From: Aphrocallistes beatrix
Lineage: Eukaryota; Porifera; Hexactinellida; Sceptrulophora; Aphrocallistidae
Direction: 5' to 3'
DNA length: 64,000 nt
Assembly: GCA_963281255.1 (NCBI GenBank)
Contig: OY725490.1
Location: forward strand, 4,340,001-4,404,000
Part shown: positions 11,608 to 23,008 of the stretch, in pieces
Layout: every line of letters begins with the position of its first letter
How positions within the stretch are numbered: position 1 is the stretch's first letter
Program-made: the position numbers and the translations under genes
Notes under the pieces: generated by a model
The model's input: the letters and a program-made list of their open reading frames with translations, nothing else
What the model was told of the DNA's origin: nothing
Databases searched by the model: none

Positions 11608-11713
11608 GTAGAAATCATTTCAATATGATTTCTACCCCCCGTGAATGGATCGATAAATTCGGGGAAAGGTACAGAGTGTGTCCCAAGTGCACACCTCTTA
11701 ATATAATTAAGAG
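11608..11713 (+). other. Hairpin cluster, candidate Helitron 3' end
   Basis: A perfect 11-bp stem GTAGAAATCAT / ATGATTTCTAC with a 6-base loop spans 11608-11635. A C4/G4 pairing follows. At 11695-11713 there is a second perfect 8-bp stem, CTCTTAAT / ATTAAGAG. Helitrons need a hairpin just inside the 3' end, but I see no convincing CTRR-T junction after either one. Confidence 0.5.
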
Positions 11714-11917
11714 AACCCTGAGGGACTGAATTTATAAGGAAACCTTACATTGTTTGTGGACAACTGCTTAAATCATACAGTATACAACCAAAAGAATGGA
11801 TAAATTAAACTTTAATTATAACTATCATACGTACAATCAATTAGAACTCAGTCATTTACGAGAAAAGATTTGACTTGACAAGTTTATTCATTTCTCAAAT
11901 TCTTATAATAACATTAG

Positions 11918-12676
11918 ATGTCTAAATCAAAAGTGAGGAGGAGGAGGGGAAAGAAGAACAATGCTAAAGCCTGGACATGTACGTCCAGGCTGATTGCAAT
12001 TGTCGACAGATTGGTAAGTATCTTATTAAATAAAGTCAATCAATTTGCGTGTTCTTTATTGTTATTTTTGTAGACGCAAGTGGAACAACAAAACAAAGTA
12101 AGTTTTTAAAATACTTTTTTCAGATTTGATTATTACTTATACTATTTCTAATAATTTCTCTAGGATCAAAGGAAGCAGAAACGTAAGTTAAAAGTATTTT
12201 TATTAGTTGAATGAAATATTCATTGTGATTACTAATCTTAATAAAATTTTCTAGATCCCAGGGGAGAAAAGAGGGAAAAGCGAGCCCCCAAATCCAACAC
12301 CCAACCTGCATCCACAATGGACCGGGCAACAAGTCCGGTCCACTCAATGGACCGGGAAACAACCCCGGTCCCCATAATGGACCCGGCATCACCGGTTGTT
12401 AGCAAGTAAGTTAAAATAACCACAACCCCTTAGATTGGTATCTAGATATCTACCTTTATTTATTTAATTATATTATATCTCAAGGCCTCGCAAGAAGAAG
12501 GGAAAAAAAGTAAGTAATTTCTAAAAGCTTCGGATAATTAGCTTATATCTTTACTTTTTAATGTATGTAATTGAATTCAGAAATTATTTAGATAACACTT
12601 TCTTTAAAATGCTGAGTATTATGAATATAAATTTTATATCAATATTTCTTCTTAGCATAAGAAAAATAAAGAATGA
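11918..12676 (+). CDS. Novel six-exon micro-exon gene, small basic protein
   Basis: Exons 11918-12013, 12074-12097, 12164-12182, 12255-12405, 12485-12509 and 12656-12676. All five introns (60, 66, 72, 79 and 146 nt) start with GTAAGT and end in AG after T-rich tracts. Exon phases fit throughout, giving 111 residues and a TGA stop at 12674. Three internal exons are only 24, 19 and 25 nt. The protein has a basic start (MSKSKVRRRRGKK), a short segment TSRLIAIVDRL, a Gln/Lys-rich middle, a Pro/Ser/Thr region, and a Lys-rich tail (PRKKKGKK, HKKNKE) that looks nuclear or nucleic-acid binding. Exon 4 holds three 30-bp DNA repeats at 12316, 12346 and 12376, coding MDRATSPV, MDRETTPV and MDPASPVV. Another GTAAGT at 12680 could mark a 3' UTR intron. 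I do not recognise a family. It lies just after the Helitron and could be its cargo, a captured gene or a host gene. Confidence 0.75.
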
Positions 12677-12741
12677 AATGTAAGTTGTAGATCTACTACA
12701 AAAATTAAGCTTCTATCGAATGTTTGACATGTATAATTTGA

Positions 12742-12747
12742 AATAAA
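12742..12747 (+). terminator. Candidate poly(A) signal AATAAA
   Basis: AATAAA lies 66 bp after the stop codon of the micro-exon gene, a normal distance for a short 3' UTR. AT-rich DNA gives such motifs by chance, so this is only positional support. Confidence 0.45.
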
Positions 12748-13406
12748 ATATGAGTTGTTGATAGGCAAGCCTTACCCAAATATACACATTTTAAAGAGGC
12801 GACTTTCAATTATTATTCTCTCTTTTAGATTCTTACATATCTATATTAGATAGATTAAAACATCCACAGTTATCTTTCATTACTTTGGGTTAGCAGGGAA
12901 ACTAAAGAATGTTCAAGGGAAAACTGAAGTATTTTATGATTACATTGAATCAGTTAGAATAAATAATATATTAGTCAATTTCTCTCTCTTATACTTTTTT
13001 TAAGGTTAGATATCTCTGATGCTTGATGTATTTATACAAACACGTGGAATGAGAAGATTTGTATGAAGACGGAATATACATTTTTTATGATAACAATCAG
13101 ATGTTTATTAACTTTAGAGAGTGTATATATACTGTTTCTTTTGACTAATGACTGAAATTTGATGAATATCTTTACACATTTGAAATAATGAATAATTAAT
13201 ATGTTGAAATTCATGAGTACATTGATTGTATATACATTTTCAATCACTATAACGAATTTTAAAAAAAGTCCAGCGAAGCAAGTTCTAAAACAGACTGTCG
13301 ACTATTTCTGAAATATTTTAAATAATATATAAGTTGTAATAAAGATAACAAATTTGAGGTACATTTAAAATATTTTCCAATATGAACACTAATAAATAAT
13401 GAACCA
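12748..13406. other. No gene or repeat recognised
   Basis: About 660 bp of AT-rich DNA. Short minus-strand ORFs here have no recognisable domains and a composition typical of AT-rich non-coding sequence. Confidence 0.4.
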
Positions 13407-13473
13407 TAGGCACCCAAAGGGCGCCTCATGCGGACACGAAGTGTTCGCTGCCCGCGCAGCGCAAGCAAGCGAT
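13407..13473 (+). mobile_element. Family A hairpin-tail fragment
   Basis: GC-rich tail only (AGGCACCCAAAGGGCGCC, then a degenerate GGACACGAAGTGTTCG hairpin and GCGCAGCGCAAGCAAGCG), in the plus orientation. It abuts the better preserved tail at 13474. Confidence 0.65.
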
Positions 13474-13615
13474 ATATTTTAAAACTAAGATGGACATATT
13501 TAGAGATGATATATCCCGTTTAATTAACCAATGTCACCTCCAGGCGACCGAAGGGATCCTCCGCGGACACAAAGTGTCCGCCAGCCGCGCTTCGCAAGCA
13601 AGCGAAGCGCGCTTG
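13474..13615 (+). mobile_element. Family A 3' end with intact hairpins, CTTG|T terminus
   Basis: Last ~65 bp of the core (TTTAATTAACCAATGTCAC) followed by the full GC-rich tail. It ends GAAGCGCGCTTG at 13615 before a T, like every intact 3' end of this family. The GGACAC-AAA-GTGTCC stem is present. It is on the same strand as the Helitron and could be its real 3' end, but the overlap with the core in 4403-4915 argues for a separate truncated copy. Confidence 0.7.
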
Positions 13616-14499
13616 TATATACTTAAAATGAAACAATAGAAAATAGGAAATGTTTTGTAGTAGTTGAACAGATGACATATTTTTGATATTTAATATTAAT
13701 GACTTTGTTGAACCTATTCAGTAGTATTTATAATGCTGGGCTACACACGAAGTTTCTCACATCCCAATTCCAGAGTTCCGAAACTAGTTACACATATAAA
13801 TTCAAATATGCAAGCACGCAAATCTCGATGATAAATTCCAATTGAGTCATGTCATGGAAACATTAATGATACATTCGCATGATGACTTTGCAACACTTGT
13901 GCACAGGCATAGCAAGACAATTAGTAATCCATCACCGGAGTTAATATACCGCTCAACTCTGAAGAGGAAGTAAACCACTTGTAAAATGTCTATTGGGATC
14001 CTAATAACAAAACATACGATGGACAGTTTACCTATCAAATAGCATGGTTTCGTATCCATCTGTTTAAAATGTTCGCATATTATCCCCCCGGGGTATTATC
14101 AAGCAATCAGGGAAAGACGATATACAGTTTTCGATTATTATGCTAGACGTAGGATTTAGCCTCAATAAATAACATTATAGTTATCAATATTGGGTTGGGT
14201 CGTGTAGGGTTCGTACCAGGTTCGGGTTCAGGTTTAGGTTGAGCTCAAATAAAATCAACCCTCCCACAGGAAGTGCAGACTGGAGTAATATTGCATAATA
14301 TTCCCTAATTATCAAAGCTACGAATTTTTAAAAATATGTTAGAGAAGACCTTCCAACGGGTGACATGGGGTTTTTAGGGGGTAGATTTCGAAAATCATAT
14401 TTTCAGTACAATATAGTAATGGTCACTTATTATGAACCCGCTTTATATGGACATTCGTTCATTATGAACTAACCTCCTGGTCCCAAATTCATTTCTTTA
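13616..14499. other. No gene or repeat recognised
   Basis: About 880 bp of AT-rich DNA. The only ORF (13847-14059, minus, 70 codons) has no recognisable motif. Confidence 0.4.
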
Positions 14500-14575
14500 C
14501 AAGGGCGCTTCGCTTGCTTGCGCAGCGAGGCTTGCGGACACTGCGCGTTTGCAGAGTTACCCAGTGGGCGCTTGG
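14500..14575 (-). mobile_element. Family A tail fragment
   Basis: Minus-strand tail starting CAAGGGCGCTTCGCTTGC after an A, with degenerate hairpins (TTGCGGACACTGCGCGTTTG). No core follows. Confidence 0.6.
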
Positions 14576-15381
14576 ATATATCAGAAAACAATACTTCGCT
14601 TTCTTGTTTTATATTAAGTATGCTGAATTGTCATTTGTCTGCAGTTACATTAATTAAATCAGAACTGTACCAGAAATTTAGTGATAAATAGAATTTACTA
14701 CGTATAAAGTAAACAAATCCTGAATGTAAGGTCAATTAGAATCCACAAAGTTCACATTACTAAAGATTATTATACTTGATTAATCACCCAAATTCGAGGT
14801 AACAAATAGTACCCAGATCATGATCCAATAGTACACAGATCATGATTCAGTGTGGTACCTAAATCATGATCTAGTTTCATGATCTATCGTAGCGGATCTG
14901 AACCTGGGGTACACGTATCCCCAGGGGGTACCTGGGGTGAATTCAAACTTATCAAAAATGTTTACTAGAACCTTAATACAATTATTAGTTATTGTTTGTT
15001 TAGTTTTTAGGATAATCGTAGCAATAATTATCATTAATTAATGACTAAGTTCAACAACATTGAGAGGGGTACATGAAACATCATGTTGACACCAAGGGGT
15101 ACCCCTGATTCCCTGAAGCCCTGAAGCCCTCCGTCTGGGCTCAGAAACCTCTAAAAATCATACTTTCATCTTTTTCTAAAACAATTCGTCAACCAGAATA
15201 AAGCCATTATTTGATCTACTGTGTGACTTAATTAAATGATGTTTAATATCATGGTAACTATAGATTTGTCAAAGTACAAAATTCTTCCGAATTAGGGACG
15301 TGACTTTTCGATTTTCCACAATACTCAGCAGAAATTTGTCTAATTTGTCCACAAAGCCTTTCCCAAGCATATTTTGCATAT
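14576..15381. other. No gene; short ATCATGAT-rich patch
   Basis: AT-rich DNA. The palindrome-like motif AGATCATGAT occurs at 14815 and 14837, with close variants to about 14886, followed by a patch of GGGGTAC/GTACCCC at 14910-15110. I see no gene. Confidence 0.4.
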
Positions 15382-15977
15382 TTAAACGCAATCAATTCAT
15401 TATATCGTATAGACCAATCATGATTAATAGTTGTATATTAATTTAAGACCTTCTAATATGTTTTACTTCAAGTAATAGTAACTATTCGCATGGTGTCGGA
15501 CATGATAATTTCCCCCTTTTTTTTAGAATTTGTTTAAATTCCATTATACTTATATTTCATTTGGTATATATCCAGTTAATGTTGCATTTACTATAAATTC
15601 AGAATTATTTGCTCGTTGATTCGTTTCTTTATCCATTATTATTTCGAAAGCCCCAAGTCTTAAAAGCATGATATTAGTATATTGTTGTGATTTTTCATTG
15701 GGATTTGATGAATAACTTGCCATATCGGAACAAAGTTCAGTCAGTAGAAAATGATCGTATTATATTTAATCTGTTTTCTAATTTCAAAAGATTATTGTTC
15801 TGAATTTTTCTTGGATATGCACAAGTATGTATCCCTTAATCATGGTCGAATTATCTGTATTTATCGTATGTTTCAGAATTCTTATAGAATTCGATTAAAT
15901 ATTTACACTCTGTAGAATATTTATTAGTGCGTGAATTTCTTCATCCACCCATTTGATCTTTTGTGCTTTCTGAAATC

Positions 15978-16335
15978 AAGGCTGGATTCGGTTAACCGGT
16001 TAACCGCCGTCAATCACGGTTAACGGTTAAGAAAATTTTGGATCGGTTAGCCGTTCTGCTTTATTTTCTAAATACTTAGACTAATTTCATTGTTTTTCGA
16101 TGAAGATTCGTGAATATTAGTTCTAAAATTTTGATATTACAATACTATTATTACAATTTTTCTAACCAAATAGTATATTTCGAGACCACTGAAGATTGTA
16201 CATTTTTCAATATCAGGTTAAATATTAGTCGACAAATCCATAATTATACTAGTATTTAATATTGACATCGGTTAACCACCCTGAAGGAAACCAAAATAAC
16301 CGACCCCGAATATCGGTTAACCAACCCCAGCCCCG
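15978..16335. mobile_element. hAT-like MITE rich in GGTTAACC
   Basis: Ends AAGGCTGGATTCGGTTAACC and GGTTAACCAACCCCAGCCCC are imperfect inverted repeats. Flanking CTGAAATC (15970-15977) and CTGAAATA (16336-16343) give an 8-bp duplication with one mismatch. It is non-coding. Confidence 0.7.
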
Positions 16336-16559
16336 CTGAAATAAAACTCAAATAATTAGTTTATTTCACTAAAATACACATATATTATCCACTTTGTATC
16401 ATAATGTCATCATATCATCTAGAAGCAGTGAAAAATTTTTGTCGACTATGTTCTTAAAATTTTGAAACTCCAATCAGTTGATATTATATTGCATATATCC
16501 AAAATAAAGTCATGGTACAATATCGATATAGAAAAAGAATGACCATATTCTCCAGAGGT

Positions 16560-17420
16560 TATTCCTTTCTTTCCATGTGTATTGTGCAAATCATGTGTAT
16601 CTGCTCTTCACAAACTCAAATTGGCACTAGAAAGTCAAAGCCACCTTGAGACATCTCCAATATAGATAACGAGGCAGCACAATTCCGATGATTGCATTGT
16701 TTGCAAAATATACAAGGGTCAAAAAGGCGTTAAACGCAAAGCAGGAAATCCACTCATTGACTCAAATCCTCTTTCGCGAGATAATCAAAACACTTGGGAT
16801 CAGGGGGCGCCGGAACAGGGGAGTCTTCCCTCCCCCACTTTTTTTGGTTTTTATTTGTTCATTTACATATATTAGTATTTTGGGACTATCAAAATGTCGA
16901 AAACATTTTCAGACTGAAACTGTTTGTAGAACCACTCCGTGTTCAATTAATAAGTTTCCAATTTGTTTTGAACAGTGTGTTTGGATTCACACTTTTCTGT
17001 ATAATTTAGTCTCATCACATTCAACTGAGGATTCAGAATCCGTATATTTGTAATTTCAATCAGCATATAACTTCCCAATTCGTTAGTTTGTCCATATTTG
17101 GAAATCCATATTTGGAAAATTTGTAATGAATGATCTTAATTAAACGTATCGACTATACTACGTCAACGAGCAGCTTCTTCGATGTCCAATGTAATACCAC
17201 TTCTTGGTTGTGGAAATATGCCGATGAAGATCAAAGTTCTCAAGCGGAATGAAGCTAATGGAAATAATATTGTCACTCGAGATGAAATTATACAACTTCA
17301 ACGAAAACTTAACTTGAAAGTGTTCAATTACACACAAAATGCCAATTTATGAAGCACAAGTGCTTGCGTACACCAAACACTCAATATGCCCAAATCCTGA
17401 AAAAGGAGAATGTAATTGAT
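16560..17420 (+). pseudogene. Weak cysteine-rich coding relict inside the inverted-repeat element
   Basis: Plus-strand frames contain spaced cysteines (FPCVLCKSCVSALHKLKLAL near 16570, then DDCIVCKIYKGQKGVKRK near 16690) and a later helical stretch (RDEIIQLQRKLNL near 17280). The frame is broken repeatedly. This could be the remnant of the transposase of the element that contains it. I cannot assign a family, and the 121-codon ORF at 16688 is partly in the wrong frame. Confidence 0.3.
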
Positions 17421-17700
17421 TTAAAAAATATTATGTCTGATACCATGGGTATATTACTTGCTTTTAAGACTTGCGACTTTCGAATTAATAATAAATAAGC
17501 AACATTAACTGGATATATACCAAATGAAATATAAGTATAATGGAATTTAAACAAATTCTAAAAAAAGGGGAAATTATCATGTCCGACACCATGCGAATAG
17601 TTACTATTACTTGAAGTAAAACATATTAGAAGGTCTTAAATTAATATACAACTATCAATCATGATTGGTCTATACGATATAATGAATTGATTGCGTTTAA

Positions 17701-18523
17701 GGTTGGCCTTTCCTATGGGCATTTTGTTTTTTATCAAAAATTTGCCAAAAGTCCTTTTTAACCATTTTAGGGTAACTAAAGGGGTTCTAAACAATAATTT
17801 TGATTTTTAGAATTTCAATGCTAATATTTCGCCACTTAGAGCCACTTGTACCACCTGGTGTCGCCTAAAAAAGGACACATTTTGTCTCATGTCCATAACT
17901 TCTTTGAACCATGTCAGATCATCATTTTAATGCTAAATTCGTGCTCAGCACTAAATTTCCAGCAATTTGATATATATATTGGACATTTTTGGAGAAATTC
18001 TTTGGCTGCGGGTTCCTAGCAACGGCCAGGAATGTGAAAAAATTTGACTTTTTTTTCAGCAATTATAAAGGTGATAACTTTTTGTAAATTCAACATTGGG
18101 ACGAAAACTTAACAGTTTCTGATAGATCTCGAAGAGTAGAACATAATGAACAGACAGAATTTTGATAATACAAATAAAAAGAGAATTAAGAAAAAAATAG
18201 TGTCAAAATTACTAAAAATAAAATTCCTCGGGTGTTTTGGTGTGAATTTTTAACAATTTTCAAAATTTCAAAAATCTGTCTGTTCATTAGTTAGATCATC
18301 GATTCATGAAGGAATTTGAAAAGTTTCTAATGGATTGTAAGCATATTGTTTACCATTTCTTACTTGTAAAATGACCAAATTTTTTTAAAAAAATTTTATC
18401 TCTTTAATTCTTTCAATTATTAATGCAGTTTTGCAGATAACTCAGCGATTCAAATCTACACTGAAAAAATTAAATGAATCGATTGAAAAAGTAAAAAGTT
18501 AGCTATTATAGGAAAGGCCAACC
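17701..18523. mobile_element. Family C, TTAA-flanked non-autonomous element
   Basis: 823-bp element with perfect 16-bp terminal inverted repeats GGTTGGCCTTTCCTAT / ATAGGAAAGGCCAACC, flanked by TTAA at 17697-17700 and 18524-18527. A TTAA target duplication is typical of piggyBac. It is non-coding, and related ends occur at 41617 and 45889. Confidence 0.8.
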
Positions 18524-19513
18524 TTAAGGTAGGTGTTTCCTTCCAGAACTAACTCAAAAAGTTTTCATTATTTTCTCCTGATATATTTTGTTATCTTCAA
18601 AAATACACTTTTCGGGAGCTCAAGAAGCAAGAAAAAAAGTTTTTTTCCCAAATCACCTAATTTATAGAGGACATTCAAGGCAACGTCAATGGCTTATGCG
18701 TCTTTTACTCAATTAGTCTTGCACGAAATGGTTGAATAAAGAAAATAATAGGAATAGAATTTTCAATTTTAACCCAAATAATTTTTTCTTTCCAATTTCG
18801 TTGCTACAATATTTAGAAGCAGGTTTTCGTGAGGAAAATTATTTTAACTTTTTTCTAAAGTAGAATATCGAAAATCTGTCTATATCATTTTGTTCTACGT
18901 GACGAGTTCTTTCCAAAACCGTCGTGCTTTTTACTCTACGACATTTGTAACTAAAGATTCATCCTTTGTAAAATTGTTTTTTTTAAGTGCTAAAACAGGC
19001 TACAAAGCAATTTTCTTCGGAAAGGCTTGATTTCAATTAGTTTTTACTGTGTCCTAGTATTAAATAATGTCTAAACATCCTAAATCAACAACTTACAGTA
19101 GTACTTAGCTTCAAAATATGGCACATGAAATATTTTCTCATCATGACACCTCCAAAAGTGTGAAAAAGTTGTCAGTTATGACTGGGGACCTAAAATTGAC
19201 CATGTCCGATAGTATCCGCCGAAATCCCACATCTATAACTTTATTTGACTATGCTAGGTCGTTATTTAAGTTTGGCTTTTCCTATGGGAGTTTTGTTTTT
19301 TATCAAAAATTTGCCAAAAGTCCTTTTTAATCATTTTTAGATCCGTAAAGGGGTTATAAACATTAATTTCGATTTTTAGAATTTCAATGCTAATATTTCG
19401 CCACTTAGAGCCACTTGTCCCACCTGTTGTCGCCTAAAAAAGGACACCTTTTTGAAACGAAAAGTCTCATATCCATAACTTCTTTGAACCATGTTAGATC
19501 ATCATTTTAATGG

Positions 19514-19724
19514 GAAATTCGTGCTCAGCACTAAATTTCCAGCAAATTGATATATATATTGGACATTTTTGGAGAAATTCTTTGGCTGCGGGTTCCTAGC
19601 AACGGCCACGAATGTGAAAAAATTCCTAGCCGTTGCTAAGCACTGACATCCAAAAATTCTCCAAATGTGGTCAATATATATATCAAATTGCAGGAAATTT
19701 AGTGCTGAGCACGAATTTAGTGAT
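19514..19724. repeat. Family D palindromic repeat
   Basis: Inverted arms of about 55 bp start AATTCGTGCTCAGCACTAAA and end with the reverse, separated by about 100 bp that includes CTAGCAACGG. Copies at 21463-21664 and 45418-45625 have the same layout, and a left half lies near 17935. Confidence 0.65.
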
Positions 19725-20294
19725 TATGATCTTGCATGGTTCAAAGAAGTTATGATCTCGGATTCCGGCTGACACTATCGAATGTGGTTATTTTTGGGTG
19801 GCCAGTCAGCAATGACCAGTTTTTCCCGCTTTTGATGGAGAAAATTTTGATATACCATATTTTGAAGTTAAGTACTGCTATAAGTTGTCGAATAAGAATA
19901 TTTGCATGTTATTTAACCCTAATTGGACTTGGAATGTTGAAGTGAAAGTGAAAGTTAATTGAAAGTGAACTGAAAGTGAAAATGAAAGTGGGAATTTTCT
20001 ATTTATACCTTTGACCCCAAGTCCAAGTAGGGTTAATATTCCCAAGCAGTTAAAACTAATGGGAATTGAGGGACATATATAAATATTTCTAATACTATTT
20101 TCTGAGACTTTTTTTTCAGCAATTATAAGGGTGATAACTTTTTGTAAATTCAACATAGGGGCGAAAACTCAACGGTTTCTGATAGATCTCGAATAGTAGA
20201 ACATAATGAAAAGACAGATTTTTGATAATTTCAAATATAAAGAGAATTATGTAAAAAATAGTGTCAAAATTACTAAAAATAAAATTCCTCGGGT

Positions 20295-21175
20295 ATGGAG
20301 GAATCTGTTTTTGGACCATAAATGGGGGGCTTTGACCGAAATTTGGAGATAAATGCTTTGAACTTCCAAAATAATCTTGTTGAGTGCTTCAAAGTTTCTG
20401 TATACATTGCTAGTGACTATTGCATTGTTTTTTGAGTATAAGAGCTACTTTTGGGAACTTATTTCATGACAAGATTCACCATTTTCTAATATATTCAAAG
20501 TTCTCCATAGAAGTTGTATTACAACAAAAACGATGATTAGTCAAGAAATATTTACTTTTTGACAAAGAGATGTTTGAGGAACCTATATATTATCATATAT
20601 ATCCTTTCATTTAAGATTATTATAGATTATATATCTTCAATAGTTTTTAAGCATTGACATCGAGCACTTTGGGGGCCATAGAGTGGTTTGATGTCCGAAC
20701 TTTACCTACAATATACTATAACTTACGAACTAATGGTCCGATCTGAACAAACTTTTTTTTAAAATGTTCAGAATTTTTTTCTATACACAATAGCTAATAT
20801 CACAACGGCCATTTCCCGAGCATTTTAGAAATGAAGTCCCTCATAAAGATATTTTCGATTGGATTTCAGGTGCCTCTTTTTCTAAATTCATCTGTTTTAT
20901 AATATTTAAAGGGGCCAAAACCATTTTGAGGTTCGTATAATTGAAAAAATATCAGATAAGTTAGAAAATAATTGATGAATGCGCCGCAAAATCACGAATA
21001 ACTTTCCGATTTTTAGTACGCCTGAGCTTTAGGTGCCCAGTTCTACAATATCAAAATAAATACCGTCCAACAAGTACGATTAGATGGTAGACTACTCAAT
21101 AATCCGATGGAATTGACACTAAAAAATTCCACAATTTTTTTTTATGCTTTGCGATGTTTTTCGAGGGCGGTATCC
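20295..21175. repeat. Family E dispersed repeat, copy 2
   Basis: Near-identical to positions 310-1204, again ending GGTATCC before TTAA (21176-21179). It lies inside the foldback element and is truncated on the left, where it joins family C sequence abruptly at TCGGGTATGGAGG. Confidence 0.75.
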
Positions 21176-21462
21176 TTAAATACTGAATTCATGCTCAGCA
21201 CTAAAGTAAATTAAAGAAATTTTCTTAAGGTTGGTGTTTCCCATGGGACACTAGTTTTTACCAAAATGTGTCCAAATTGCTTTTTGATAATTTTTAGATC
21301 CTTATATAGTTGTAAACAATAATTCCGATTTTTATAACTCCAGCCCCAATATTTAGCCACTTTTATCACCTGGTGTCGCTCTAAAAACGACAAATTTTAA
21401 ATGCAAATGTCCCACAGCCTTAACTTCTTTTAACAGTGCCAGATAATCTTTTTAATGCTGAA

Positions 21463-21664
21463 TTCATGTTCAGCACTAGATTTCCAGCAATTTGATATAT
21501 ATATTGACCATATTTGGTAACATTTTTGTTTAACCGTCCATAGCAACGGTCAGGGATTTTTTCACATTCCTAACCAATGCTAGGAAAAAGCAACCAAAAT
21601 ATTCTCCAAACATGGTCAATATATATATCAAATTGCTGGAAATTTAGTGCTGAGCACGAATTCA
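21463..21664. repeat. Family D palindromic repeat
   Basis: Same palindromic unit as 19514-19724, with arms around CAGCAATTTGATATATAT and its reverse complement. It lies in the right arm region of the foldback element. Confidence 0.65.
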
Positions 21665-22426
21665 GTATTGAAATAACGACCTGGCATAGTTAAATAAAGT
21701 TATAGATGCGGGATTTCGGAGGATACTATCGGACATGGTCATTTTTGGGTACCCAGTCATAACTGACAACTTTTTCACACTTTTGAAGGTGTCATGATGT
21801 GAAAATATTTGATATGCTATATTTTGAAGCTATGTACTACTATAAGTTGTTGATTTAGGATGTTTGGATGTTATTTAATACTAGGATACAGTAAAAAACT
21901 AATGGAAATCAAGCCTTTCCGAAGAAAATTGCTTTGTAGCCTGTTTTTAGCACTTAAAAAAATCAATTTTACAAAGGAGGAATCTTTAGATACAAAGGTC
22001 GTAGAGTATATAACTCGACGGTTTTGGAAAGAGCTCGTCACGTAGAACAAAATGATTGAGCAATTTTCGATATTCTACTTAGAAAAACGTTAAAATATTT
22101 TTCCCTACGAAAATCTGTTTCTAAATATTGTAGCAACGAAATTGGAAAGAAAAAATTAATTGGGTTAAAATTGAAAATTCTTTTCCTATTATTTTCTTTT
22201 TTCAACCATTTCGTGCATGAATAATTGAGTAAAAGAGGCATAAGCCATTGAAGTTTCCTTGATGTCTTCTATAAATCAGGTAATTGGGGAAAAACAATTT
22301 TTCTGGCTTCTTGAGCTCCCGAAAAGTGTATTTTTGCAGATAACTCCTCAAGAACAATTTCCACACAAGATTTCAGGAGAAAATAATGAAAACTTTTTGA
22401 GTTAGTTTTGGAAGGAAACACCAACC

Positions 22427-23008
22427 TTTATCATTAGTTTACTTCTGTATTTCCTATTTGTTTATTTGTATTACTTTGTTAATTCTTATATCTATATGTA
22501 TTAGTTCTAGCTAGCTAGCTGGAATCCGGATGAGGAGAGAGGATGAGAAAGAAAGCTATTATTTCTGTTGTGTGTTGTATTTCTATTAATTATGTTTTAG
22601 AATGTACAGTTTGTATGTACTATTAATATTATATTATGATATCCAATCACCATTCTCACTATACATGATAATTTTAACCACAGGGTAACAGGGCAGTCCT
22701 GTTTGGGCGTACTAGAGATGCATAGTTAACTTATTAGTTCAATTCACTGGATTTTAGAAAATAAAATTTATCTGCTTGTTGTTACCCATGATACATTTAC
22801 TGTCAGGCCTTATATTAAGTAGGCTATGAGTAAGGATATATATTATATAATTTGTGTACTCACCTGGAGTCTAAAATATAAAATATGAAATCCTTACGAA
22901 TCCCTACAGATCATTTTGCATATTGGATTATTATTTTAACCCTCTTATTTCCAACTTTTATCACTAGAATTCAGATACTATATACATTTGGTTTTATGTT
23001 GTTGATAG
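22427..23008. other. Upstream region of TMEM62 with a P-like terminus remnant
   Basis: No gene. Positions 22794-22828 read as the right end of the P-like family (AAGTAGGCTATG terminus) without a partner. The last ~30 bases before the TMEM62 ATG are T-rich and end in TTGATAG, so a 5' UTR splice acceptor at 23008 is possible. No promoter motif is convincing. Confidence 0.4.

Larger units (their letters stand above)
5099..11713 (+). mobile_element. Decayed autonomous Helitron (Rep-PIF1 helicase-OTU)
   Basis: About 5.8 kb of Helitron coding sequence plus about 0.8 kb of non-coding 3' region. The coding part moves through all three frames, with at least four frame changes and one isolated in-frame TAA, so the copy is dead. 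In order it has an Arg-rich N-terminal region, an HUH Rep endonuclease, a PIF1-family helicase and an OTU cysteine-protease domain. The 3' region carries three 76-78-bp tandem repeats and several strong hairpins, as expected near a Helitron 3' end. Neither exact terminus (5' TC, 3' CTRR) could be fixed, so the outer limits are approximate. Family A fragments lie at 4403-4915 and 13474-13615 in the same orientation and may or may not be its real ends. Confidence 0.85.
15382..17700. mobile_element. Long inverted-repeat element of about 2.3 kb
   Basis: The left arm 15382-15585 is the reverse complement of 17498-17700 over about 200 bp, with few mismatches. Outer ends read TTAAACGCAATC and GATTGCGTTTAA. 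The interior holds a hAT-like MITE (15978-16335) and a weak plus-strand coding relict (16560-17420). TTAA at the right end was later used by the element at 17701. Confidence 0.7.
18528..22426. mobile_element. Large foldback element with ~750-bp arms
   Basis: The left arm (18528-about 19268) and right arm (about 21670-22426) are inverted copies. They run from GGTAGGTGTTTCC next to TTAA on the left to GGAAACACCAACC next to TTTA on the right. The middle was filled by other repeats: a second family C segment from 19268, palindromes at 19514-19724 and 21463-21664, and a family E copy. It is related to family C by its outer bases. The ORFs in it are not conserved genes. Confidence 0.65.

Noticed and set aside
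12120..12392. Minus-strand Gly/Pro-rich ORF
   Set aside because: Antisense shadow of exon 4 of the micro-exon gene and its 30-bp repeats.
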